Origin: Lepidurus packardi | Taxonomy: Eukaryota; Arthropoda; Branchiopoda; Notostraca; Triopsidae | DNA length: 64,000 bases | Assembly (NCBI GenBank): GCA_023053545.1 | Contig: JAKZAN010000007.1 | Coordinates: 3,348,001-3,412,000, forward strand | Reading direction: 5' to 3' | Part shown: positions 35,026 to 45,203 of the stretch, one piece after another | How positions within the stretch are numbered: the stretch's first letter is position 1 | Layout of the letters: each line of letters begins with the position of its first letter | Program-made: the position numbers and the translations under genes | Notes under the pieces: model-generated | Seen by the model: only the letters and a program-made list of their open reading frames with translations | The model's database searches: none | What the model was told of the DNA's origin: nothing

Positions 35026-37653
35026 ATGCAAGGGAGTTTGGTGTTACTGTTATTCTGGGCGGGTGCAATTTCTGCATCAGAGGGAATCAGCGAAGATTCG
35101 CAGGAAGCAGACTTCGGAGTTGAACAAAAATGGCGTGTTTATAAGGTAAAATGAAATGTATTACATTTAAAGTTTTTTCTTTTTTTTTTTTTATTACAAT
35201 ACTTTACTTCTTACAAAGACCAAAACGTCTAACATTTAGGAAATAAGAAAATACCAATAACCAAATCCAAAAAGTTGTTTCCTTTTCCTATTATTTTATT
35301 TTCCAATGAAGCTGAAATTCCCTCTCCTGCTATATTAACGTATTGTTGATTTGTTTAAGAATGAATTCATCTGTGCAAAGTTAAATGAGATTTATTTCTT
35401 TGCTAGACCAAGTTCGGCCGGAATTATCGGACTCCCCATGCCGAACGTATGCGCAAGCAGATCTTTTCAGAACGCGTTGAGCAAATCGATTTCCACAACT
35501 CGTTGTTCAAACAACGCAAAGTTTCCTACGAAATCGGACTCAACGAACACTCCGATTTGGTAATAGCACAACGGGATAACTAAGGTTCCCGTACTGTACA
35601 GTGTAGCTTTCTTTGCTACTATTGCATGTGAAGTGCAGAAGCAATATTACTTACGAAGGGCACCAGGTTTTTCATTTTTAACTACACTAATGTTTCAAAG
35701 GAAAAACAATTTCACCTGAGCGAAAAAAGCTCAATTTATAAATAATCATGCCTTACATATTATCGCTCTGTATTTATTAAGAAAAATTGCATGCATATTG
35801 AGCCCGTGGGTTAGAAAGTTATCCTACTTGCCGCCTTTTGGGCAGAAGCAATGCGTGTTCCTAGACACCTAAACAAAGAGCACTGCATGCAACCAAGCAT
35901 AGTTCGGGTGTAACAAGATAATCCAATACGAGTGTCTAAATGTCAGAGCTTTCAGAATCTAAATGTCTGAGATCTATATGTCAGAGCTTTCAGAATTATG
36001 GTTAAACTTTTTTAAGTATATGATGTCATTGCTTCTAATTTAATGTACCTAACATAATGATTATTATTAATAAAACAATCTTAAAGACGACAGATGAACT
36101 TGAAAGCCTACTAGGACTCCAATTACCTAAAACTTCACCGAAGACATGGTTCTACTCCTTCGATACGGACAGGGATATCGATACTACAACGGCATCTAAA
36201 CCAGATATAAATACCGTAATGAAGTTTCAAGAAGATATCGGTTCCACGACAGAATGGAATGTTGAGGATGAACTAGAACAATACGTACGAAAAAATGTGC
36301 AAAAAATTCGCACGACTACCAGAAAACCTAATGCCAGTAAAGCGCCAGTAACTACCACCAAACCACCTAGAACTACGAACAAACCGCAGTCATCAACCGT
36401 TAAAGAAACTACTTCCATCACAACTACCGCCAAACCGCCCCTATCAGCCACGACCCCGGTAAGAACAATAATGAACATTTGAATCAAATAAGTATATTGA
36501 AATTAATGCGGTACATGTTATCATATTTATGTTTTCTTGTGTTTTGGTGCCAAAAAGGTGGATTGGAGGAATGACCCCTGCATGCCCCCTATAAAAAATC
36601 AAGGAAACTGCGGAAACTGCTGGTCATTTGCCAGCGTAACGCCATTGGAAGTAAATTGGCAAAAAAATAATAATAATATATTAAGCTTACAAATTTCGAT
36701 TCAGTTTGATGATTGCAAGCGAAGGACATTAGCCAGTCCAGTTCGAATGTCTGAACAACAATTAACTGATTGTGTTTACACAAATGATACCTGTAAAGCT
36801 GGTGGTTTCTACGGCACAGCCTGGACAAAAATAATAGAAAAGAAGGGAATATCTGCTGAAATTGATTATCCCCTTGTTTCCAATGTTACTGGCACTTGGG
36901 TAATTTAACTTTAATCTTAAAAACAATTGTAGGAAAGGAAACATTTTCGCAATTGCTTACATTTAATGTTGCTGTCTTTTCATAGGGAAGTACGTGTAAA
37001 AATATTAGTAAAATGGCAACGAATGTCAAATCGAAAGCTACTAATTATTTAAGTGAAGCTTTGATTCAAGACGCCATCTCCCGGACGCAAATTGTGGCGG
37101 TGGCTATTTACGTGACACCCGGTTTCATGAGTTACAAGTAAGACTCTAACTCTTTGCTTTAGAACAAGGGTTTTAAACTTGCTACAAAAATTACTAACAA
37201 CCAGCTTAGAAATAGCGCAAATCCAATTAAGCATGATTTTATTATGTTGCGGTTATTTCACCGCTCCGAAGGAGGTTCGTGGTGGTCGCCTTTTGTTTTC
37301 CGCCAAAAGAATAGCCACCACAGGAATGGTGTCCATTGAAATTGTTTAACAAAACGCTGTTATTTTTTTTTAGGAGTGGCATATATATGAATATTACACA
37401 GGGGGGTTGTGATCCAATCACAATTACAAATAGTGCAAACCACGCAGTGACTGTGGTGGGTTACGGGACCGAAGCGACAACCAATACCGAGTACTGGGTT
37501 ATTAGAAACTCCTGGGGCACATCGTGGGGTATGAACGGGTACATGCACATGAGGAAGGGCATTAACTTGTGCAATATCGGCCTATATGCGCTTAATGTTA
37601 CCACAGTGGCGCCATCTAGTCTAAAATACCAAGCGGCAACATTACTTTCATAA
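35026..37653 (+). CDS. C1A cysteine protease E with I29 propeptide and Thr/Pro linker
   Basis: Seven exons: 35026-35145, 35407-35559, 36087-36458, 36558-36650, 36705-36899, 36986-37137, 37374-37653; 454 residues. Signal peptide MQGSLVLLLFWAGAISASEG, I29 propeptide, linker of about 112 residues (TTTKPPRTTNKPQSS), peptidase with QGNCGNCWSF (Cys236), NHAVTVVGYG and RNSWGTSWG; likely active. It has one extra codon in the second peptidase exon (YTNDTCKAGGF against YTTDGCGGGF in A). TATAAAAG at 34969-34976 and TATAAG at 34979-34984 precede the start by about 50 bp. The last exon shares the 188-bp identical tract with C (37401-37588). Confidence 0.9.
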
Positions 37654-39191
37654 TTTATTTTGTAGGTAAGATTTTTTGCTTGTTATGAATGTAAATGAAA
37701 TTTCATTTGCATCAAGTGTAATAAAATCGTTATCTCAACGAAAATAGTATTGGAAAACATTGTAACTCGAAAGGAAATAATTAGGAAATAATGTATTTAT
37801 TAAAATCTAGTTAAGAGAAACCCTAATTTCAGCATATTTTTCTGGTACTTTATAGGGTCCTATGCTAATTATATACGTAACACTTCAATAAAAATTGTAT
37901 ATCTGAATTCAAGATGATTGAAATTGTTGTTGAAATTTGTAAAATTATATTCGAATAAAATTTAAAATTCACTGATTCCAGTTTAAATTTAAGTTAAGGG
38001 ACACCATCCTATCAGCCATCAACACATGCGTATTAACTAAGCAACGAATCCTTACAGTCCTCGTGTCGGAACCCCAGAGCCCTTATGTCAGGAGTAGTTC
38101 TTATGTCGCGTTCAAGTCTATATCTGGGCATCGAACACACTTTTGTAGGGAATGCATTGTTTATCTTACATCCAGAAAGTCCATAAGGGCAACTTGAAAA
38201 ACCGGCTTACTGCAGGAATTGGCACAGAGAGGTCAACAAAACGAATGGAAACAACAAAATTGAATAGCTTCAGATTGTTAGATATACCAAAAGGTTTACT
38301 TCCCGTTTCTACGACCAGGGAGTAACCGTAAGTTAACCAAAAAACAAGTGACACAATCCCAGTTCACTTTATATTTTTATTACGATTAAAACCAGTTTGC
38401 CATTGTTCCAGATTACACAAGTTTACTGTTACAAAATTCGAAACCCATTCCACTATACCGTATTCGAAGAATAAAAAAGACACACCTTTCATTAAAGTCT
38501 CCGTTAGTTCAATTCCTTTCAAACCAGCGTTCATTTACTAAGCATTTATCAAACTTCAGCTTTGACTTTAAACCTACTATTTTGAACTGTTTAAGCTCTA
38601 CATTGTAGTAGCTCACAGGTCAAGTTTAGCAAACGAATTTCATCTCTTTCTAGAGATTATAAATAAATAAATAAAAACACAGCCAGAACCAGATTCTCCG
38701 TATAGAAAACGTGCTTCCAAAAAAAAGTTTATGTTACAAATGTTTGCAATTTTAAAATAAATATAATAATAATATTCTTTATAGGCACCACAATACTTAA
38801 CGCAAAGCCAGTCCATATTTCTCTGGTAATTCTAAGTATTTATGTGGAGTAAAGTTCCTAAATTATGTGCTTATATCGTAATCTTGCGGAATACTTCGAA
38901 ATATGTTATTATGATAACAAAAGTAAATTATCGGTGCAAGTGACCCCACATTTTTCTACCTCCCATGTCTCCAGGGTTCGCACATCGTTGCTCCACAAAG
39001 TTATGCGAATAGTAATGAAAAATGAATAAAAGAACTATTACCAAGAGAGTGTGGGTAGTTTTTGCTCTTGATCTGTGAACGAGTTTTAGAAGACCAAGTA
39101 CAAGTACCAAGACAAGACCTCTGAAGAGACTTTCTTAAGCTTATATAAGAGCAAAAGCGATAACTCAGTCTTATAACAGTCAACAACAGAA
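37654..39191. other. Intergenic region before protease F, with TATA box
   Basis: AT-rich, no gene seen. TATATAAG at 39142-39149 lies 50 bp upstream of the protease F start, the same spacing as in the other array members. Confidence 0.55.
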
Positions 39192-42100
39192 ATGGCAAGG
39201 CACGAATGTCAAGTTCAAATTCGCTTCAATCTAATTGCAGTCTTAATATGCTGCCTTTGTCTTGTGGTGCTAGGTGCGCGCAGTGGCCCAGAAGTTAAAT
39301 CTGTGAAAGTAAATTCACAAAGATCGAACCTTTACTACGATAAGGAATGGGATAATTTTAAGGTAAGTTAAATTAGCACAAAATTCAATTTTCATCTTAA
39401 AAATTATTTTGAAATCTCAAGCTCTTTAGCTTCTACAATCAACAAGTTGAAAGAATAGGATTCCGTTTTAACGGAAAGAAATGCGGGAATTTAAAAGGGG
39501 AAACTAAACTCTAAAACAATTTTTTAGTATGCACATAAAGTAGATCTCCATCAACAACTTCGACTTAAGAAGTATTACTCAACTTAATCATAACAGCGAT
39601 ATTAAAGAGAAATGTCTCTCTAACAGCGTTCTACGGCAACGCTGTAAACTCATCCGGCTCATCCGGCCGCCATAAGAAAAGCATGGAGTACACATTTTAG
39701 ACGACGATATATCCGAGGGTAGAAGTCTCACGGGCAAAACGTGACCATTCTCAAAATGGCCATAAGATTAACTGCTTTTTTTTAAAGAGATTACGCTTAT
39801 CTTGCCTTGTCGTCATACGCGTAACGCCAGTGCGGAGCTGATATTTCAAAATTCACTTAAAAATCAGCCTGTTTACTTGAATCTTTCGCAAACTAAGAAA
39901 TGCGTTGTCTTGTAGAAAGCCTATCGGAGGGCCTACCGGAGTCCGGCGGAGGACCGCAAGCGCAGAGCGATCTGGCTGCGGCGCATCAAAGTTATTCAAC
40001 AACATAATTCACTCTACGAAATGGGTAGAGTGAAGTTTTCCTTGTCTAGCAATTCCCATGCTGATTTGGTAAGAAACTTTTCGTGTTCTTTTTTAATACT
40101 ATATATATATAAATATAGACCGATAAAGAGTTGAGGCATTTGTTGGGCACCGAACCTCCTCTACCAAGTTTTCATCGTCATAAGCCGTTTTCTGAAGAAT
40201 ACGAAGAAGACTACGATATTGATGGTTTTCCTCTTGATCATCATCCAAGTGAATATGAAGATCTGGAGGAAACCAGGGGTATTATTACGCATTATGAGGT
40301 AAAGATTAAGAAAGAAAACCGGCCTTGGTTGAATATGAAGAATAAAGCTCAGGTTCGTGAAGGGCAAAAGAGGGAAAAGCGACCCCTAAGTATAAACAAA
40401 CAAAAGGGTGAAGCTGTGAAAGAAGCGAAACGACCTGTAACGACGAAGAAAGAAGGAGAAGGCCAAAGCACAGCCAACAAGACCAAACTGTCTGTTGTTC
40501 AAAAAGCGCACGAAGTTGAAGATACAGAGGAAGAAGAAGACCAAGGTGGAGGAAATAAAGAAGAAGATGAGGATGAAGACGAAGAAAACGACGAAGGATT
40601 TGATGAAAGAGATGGTGACGCAGATGGTCAAGGAGATCCTCATGAAGAGTACGAAGACGATGAAGATTATGAAGACGATGAAGATTATGAAGACGATGAA
40701 GATTATGAAGACGATGAAGATTACGAAGACGATGAAGATTATGAAGATTATGAAGACGTTGAAGAATATGAAGACGAAGATGTAGATGAAAGAGAAAAAG
40801 ACATAATCCAGACTAGGGTTACAAAAAGACTTGGTGACGGAGACCCGCATGAGGTTGTAGAAAGTCTTCAGAATGAAGGAGAACTAAGTTCCCGTTCCCG
40901 TTTCCAAATTTTCTTAGAGGAAAGAAGCAATAACAGGTAATGTACTTTCAAAACATCATGTTAAGCTCCAATTTAATGAACTTTTTCTTTTCCAAAATTT
41001 GGTTTCAAAGTACGGCACGTCATGGCAATCATAAGAGGAAGAAGAAGAATAAAAGGAGGAAGAAAAAGGAGAAAGAGAAGGAAAAGAAGAAGAAGGAAAA
41101 AGAAAAGAATAAAAAGAAAAAGAACAAAGAAAAAGAGAAGAAGAAAAAGAAGAACGAAAAGGAAAAGAACAAAAAAAGAAATGAAAAGAATAAAAAGAAG
41201 AAGCAAAAGGAAAAAGAAAAGACTAAAAAGAAGAAGCAAAAGGACAAAGAAAAGAGAAGGAAACCAAAACCTAAGCCGAACAAAAAGCTTAACATGTTTC
41301 AACAGTTGAAGAAAATTAACGAAAAAATTAAGGATTTTGAATTAGAAGACATAGCGGAGTCGGATAATATAGTGGAGACTCTTAACCAAATGTGGAAGAA
41401 AATGAATTCCCTGCTGAAATTAGCCTGGGCTATTTTTGGTAATGATGATGACAATGATGGCGATCATTATGATCATAAAGATAACGATAATGGAGAGGAT
41501 GACGAACACCACGAAGAAGATTACGAAGACGAGGAAGTAGAAGAACAAGAGAAAGAAGAACGTTTCGAGGTCAGTATACCAGCAATTCCTACACGGCGAA
41601 TAATATCCAACCCAATAAAACAACTTGAAATCAAATAATTAAAGCTTCTATGTTAAAACAGCTGGACTTGAGTAAGGATTCGTGCATGCCCCAGGTGAAG
41701 GACCAAGGCTACTGCAGTAATTCATGGAGTGAGTACCAAACATCGTGTAAATCTTCCAAACTCTCACAGCGGTGAGAGCGATCATTCTTGTAATTACTTG
41801 TATCTGATTATGGATATTTTATTTCCCTATATCTTGGAAGATTTACGTTTATATTTGTTAGTATATTTATGTCTGCTTTCATTTCAAGAGACTGGTACTA
41901 ATTTAAATTCTACATACCTTGTTTTTTTTAGGTTTCGCTGCAGTGGCGCCAATGGAGGTAAACTACAGTTTCTCTGTGGAAAGTTTATCTTAAATCACCT
42001 TCTACTATCTTACTACTATTAATCTACTACTATCTTAAATCTCAATCTCGAAGATATTATCTTAAATCACTAGACCTAGACAACTCCAAGTGCCCAAAGT

Positions 42101-43794
42101 TTGTTAACTTCTGTGTATTTTTCTTACAGTTTGCGTACTGCCGGAACAAAGGTTCTGCTCAACCTTTTCACTTATCCGAGCAGCAATTAACGGATTGTGT
42201 CTATGACAATGGCTGTGAGGGACCTGGCTTTTATACCACAGCTTGGGAGTACATCAAATATAACGGTGGATTAGCGTGCCAAGACACCTACCCGCTTATA
42301 TCAGATCGAAGTGGTACTTGCGTAAGTTCAAATTTAGCGTTCTATTCCACAGTATAAAGGTTTACACAGTAGGACAACAAGGGGTAACTTCAAATGTTAA
42401 GGTTTACCGACGACCTTCTCTGTGCACAGGGTAACACTCAGGAAAAGGCCGTAAAATCAAAGGGCACATTCGCAAAACTCCTAGTGCAGTTCAAAAAAGG
42501 TCGCGACGGTTTATAAAGCGCAATGCAGGTAGGATGATGTTACGGCAGCCACAAACTCCCTAGAGTACCCGAGAAAAAGGTCTCCAGTCCCCGTTTTGTG
42601 AATGTTTTATTCTCTTCTCGAACTCTTTTTATAGTAGATTAGGAATGCCTACATAAGGGGACGATAGGCAAGCCTGGGAATCCATCCCCCTGTAAAGTTT
42701 TGTCCCCACATATCCTCTTGGGAACGAGAAAACCGTCGGAAAAACGTAACATGGGAAGGATACCCTTGTTATCCTACTGTGTAAACCTTTATACTGTGTT
42801 CTAAGCTTTCAAAAATTTGACAGTTAAAGAATATTTCATACATTTCGTAAAGATTTAACTATATCTTATAACAGCAAAAGAATACACCAAAACTTTCCAA
42901 CTTAAAGCTCGCATGTAACTTAGCTTGTCTCAGACAAGCTACGCGAGGAGGCGCCCAGCCTTTTGTATGGGTGTATATGAACGCGCACTGCATTTGCGCA
43001 TAAAACGGCAAGCAGGAGAACTTTGTGACCGCGTACTCAGTTTACGTTAAATTTTTCTTAAGAATTACACAGAAATAACGGCTGGAACATGTTAGTTCCT
43101 AAATGCGCAATTTTGCTTCTTTTTACCAAAGATAAAAATTAATGTGTATTTTCAAATTCTTGAAGGCAAAAGAAAGTCCTCCGCGTTATTACTAACTACA
43201 TTATTATAAAAAATGTGTACCAAACTTTTGCGGAATTTGTACGTAAGACAACTTCTGCTTTCCTATGCTATCGTGCCAAAGCAAGCTCAGCTATACGGGT
43301 TCAAAACGAGTTATAATATACATTTTGTGTTTAGGGAACTTGCAAAGGTAAACGAAAGTCCGCAGCCAATATTATAACGTATGCGGGTTATTTACAAGAC
43401 GAAAACGCTATAATGGCGGCTATTAACGCGCGACAATTGGTGGCTGCCTCCCTTTACATATCTCCCACCAACAGTAATTTTTTCTTTTACTCGTAAGTCA
43501 ATCCTTCAATTAAAATAATTTCAAAAAAATTCTTCTAATGTTATTTCTTTTTAAAGGAAGGGCATATATGACGATCCCATGGGCTGCAACCCAGTCAGGA
43601 TACGTTCTTACGTGAATCATGCGATTACCATTGTTGGATACGGCTCAGATCCTGTAACTAAAACTAATTATTGGATTATCAGAAACTCCTGGGGGAAATC
43701 GTGGGGTCTCAACGGTTTTATGCGCCTTAAACGCGGTGTTAACTTGTGTAATATCGCCCAATATGCTGCTAATGTTACTATTGTAATTTTTTAG
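39192..43794 (+). CDS. Protease F: C1A-like pseudoenzyme with giant charged linker, catalytic Cys replaced by Ser
   Basis: Nine exons: 39192-39362, 39916-40068, 40119-40936, 41011-41569, 41662-41728, 41932-41957, 42130-42321, 43335-43492, 43557-43794; 793 residues. A signal anchor or peptide (LIAVLICCLCLVVLG), an I29 propeptide of exactly 51 codons in exon 2 as in the paralogues, then a linker of about 459 residues: a mixed start, an acidic tract with YEDDED repeats (DNA 40649-40760), a Lys/Glu tract (41030-41290), a short helical patch and a second acidic tract. The peptidase reads QGYCSNSWSF where paralogues have QGNCGNCW, so the nucleophile Cys is Ser588 (TCA, 41722-41724). His (NHAITIVGYG) and Asn (RNSWGKSWG) remain. 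An extra intron splits the active-site exon. The reading frame is long and open, which argues against a pseudogene. The same Cys-to-Ser change is known in silicateins and some SERA proteins. Confidence 0.85.
40649..40760 (+). repeat. 18-bp coding minisatellite (YEDDED units) in protease F
   Basis: About six copies of GATGAAGATTATGAAGAC with few differences, in frame, coding alternating Tyr-Glu-Asp-Asp-Glu-Asp. It expands the acidic part of the linker. Confidence 0.9.
42348..42798. mobile_element. TIR MITE, family R1, copy 2 (in protease F intron)
   Basis: The two ends are identical inverted repeats of about 27 bp beginning CACAGTATAAAGGTTTACAC. The interior matches 6569-7014. Flanks TTCTATTC and TTCTAAGC agree at 6 of 8 positions, which would fit an 8-bp target duplication, but that is weak. 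No coding capacity. Its perfect ends suggest it is younger than copy 1. Confidence 0.85.
42903..43275. repeat. Dispersed repeat, family R2, copy 2 (in protease F intron)
   Basis: Related to 8297-8680, with shared order of blocks (GAGGAGGC, GAACGCGCA, TGCGCAT, AATAACGGCTGGAA/AATAACGTCTAGTA, CGTAAGA). It lies 105 bp after an R1 element. No ends or coding sequence identified. Confidence 0.65.
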
Positions 43795-45203
43795 CTAAAT
43801 AACCAAAAAACTTCAATTACTGACTAACTTAAGCCATACCAGATATACTATTTATTGCAGTTTCCTCGTTCACCAAGTTCATATGCTAATAATAATATCA
43901 ACATGCTAATCAGTTCTAATTCAATGCTTACTATTTGCATTACTATGACAGTCTACAGAGATAATTCTCTCTTAATCATGAAAATTAAAGGGAAAAGCTC
44001 TTTTCGTAATTGTAGCTTTCAAAGATCCTATTAATTAAAATAGGGCAAATATCAAGGTTGATTGGCCTGAACAGGTTTTTTTCTGGATCTAGTGAAGCAG
44101 GTTGGGATCACCGTGTCCACGGTTATATAAGCATCCCAAGAAGCATAGCTACCACAATAAAGACAAGCATTAATATGCTAACTAGTTCCAAGTATTTCGC
44201 GAGGTCGACTGTTCTAGGTAGAGAATATTTGAATCAGGTAAAACAAGTGCAATATAATCTACATAAGCTGCAGTAGGACACCTGCAGCTCGGCAAAATCT
44301 CACGCGTAAGTCTGTTGACGTGAGCTAGTTTAGCTCGAGAGCTCGATTATTTTAGCTCGCTGTTGGTTACATAACGAAGCGAGATCTAACGGCCAAATTG
44401 CCTAATTCATATTTAAACCCGCGTTTAAACCTGGTTTCAAAAGAAGTTAGCTGCTCTTTGCCATGACTTTTCTGTCGAGAATTACATCCATTAAATTTTT
44501 AGCTCATTACGCTGTTTTACCTTGTTAATAACAAAATTCGAGTTTAAAACAAGAAGGAAAGTATCGTAATGACAGTGGGCTACTGAATTTCATTACTCCT
44601 TTCTGCTTTTATAAAGTTTTGTAATAAAAACAATGGATTGCGAAAGAATGACAACACACGCTCAGACCACGCTTCTATCACGTGATACTACGCCGGTCTG
44701 CTATGTATATACCTCTAACATCGACCTCTATGTCAGCTGGCGGTCATCGCCCCAAATGGCTACGAACTGCGCAATAGTTTTTTGGACACAATAAAGTGAG
44801 AGCAATAACATTCAAGATATCGGCTCAATGCTTCACGAAGGCGAAAAGCAAGGTCGTACTTCTACATATTTGGGCCTAAACAAACCCTTTCCAGAAACTT
44901 GTAAGGTCAAAGCGTGAAATTTCCCTCTTGGAAAAGTCGAGAATTCCGCGAAAATAACAGTTTTGCTCAAGCCTATCAACAACGGAGAGTATCGATCAGA
45001 GCAGTGTAAACAACTCCGGCTCCAAAGCAAGTTTTCCTGTATACCCGGCCTCCTTCGCGTAGAAACGATAGAAACCAGACCCGGAACACTGGAAACCAAG
45101 CTTCAGTCGTTGGTTAGACCTTACAAGCGATAGTCTCTGCGACATTTGTAGCAACAAGTTTTTGCGAGTTTATAAGTTCGTTGCGCTAAGCAAAGAAGAA
45201 GAA
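43795..45203. other. Intergenic region, no gene seen
   Basis: AT-rich sequence between protease F and the two-repeat protein gene. A patch around 44330-44365 has several overlapping AGCTCG motifs. No convincing coding exon on either strand. Confidence 0.5.

Noticed and set aside
41029-41295. Phe/Ser-rich minus-strand open frames opposite the protease F Lys tract
   Set aside because: Antisense of the AAG/GAA-rich DNA, no start context, not a membrane protein gene.
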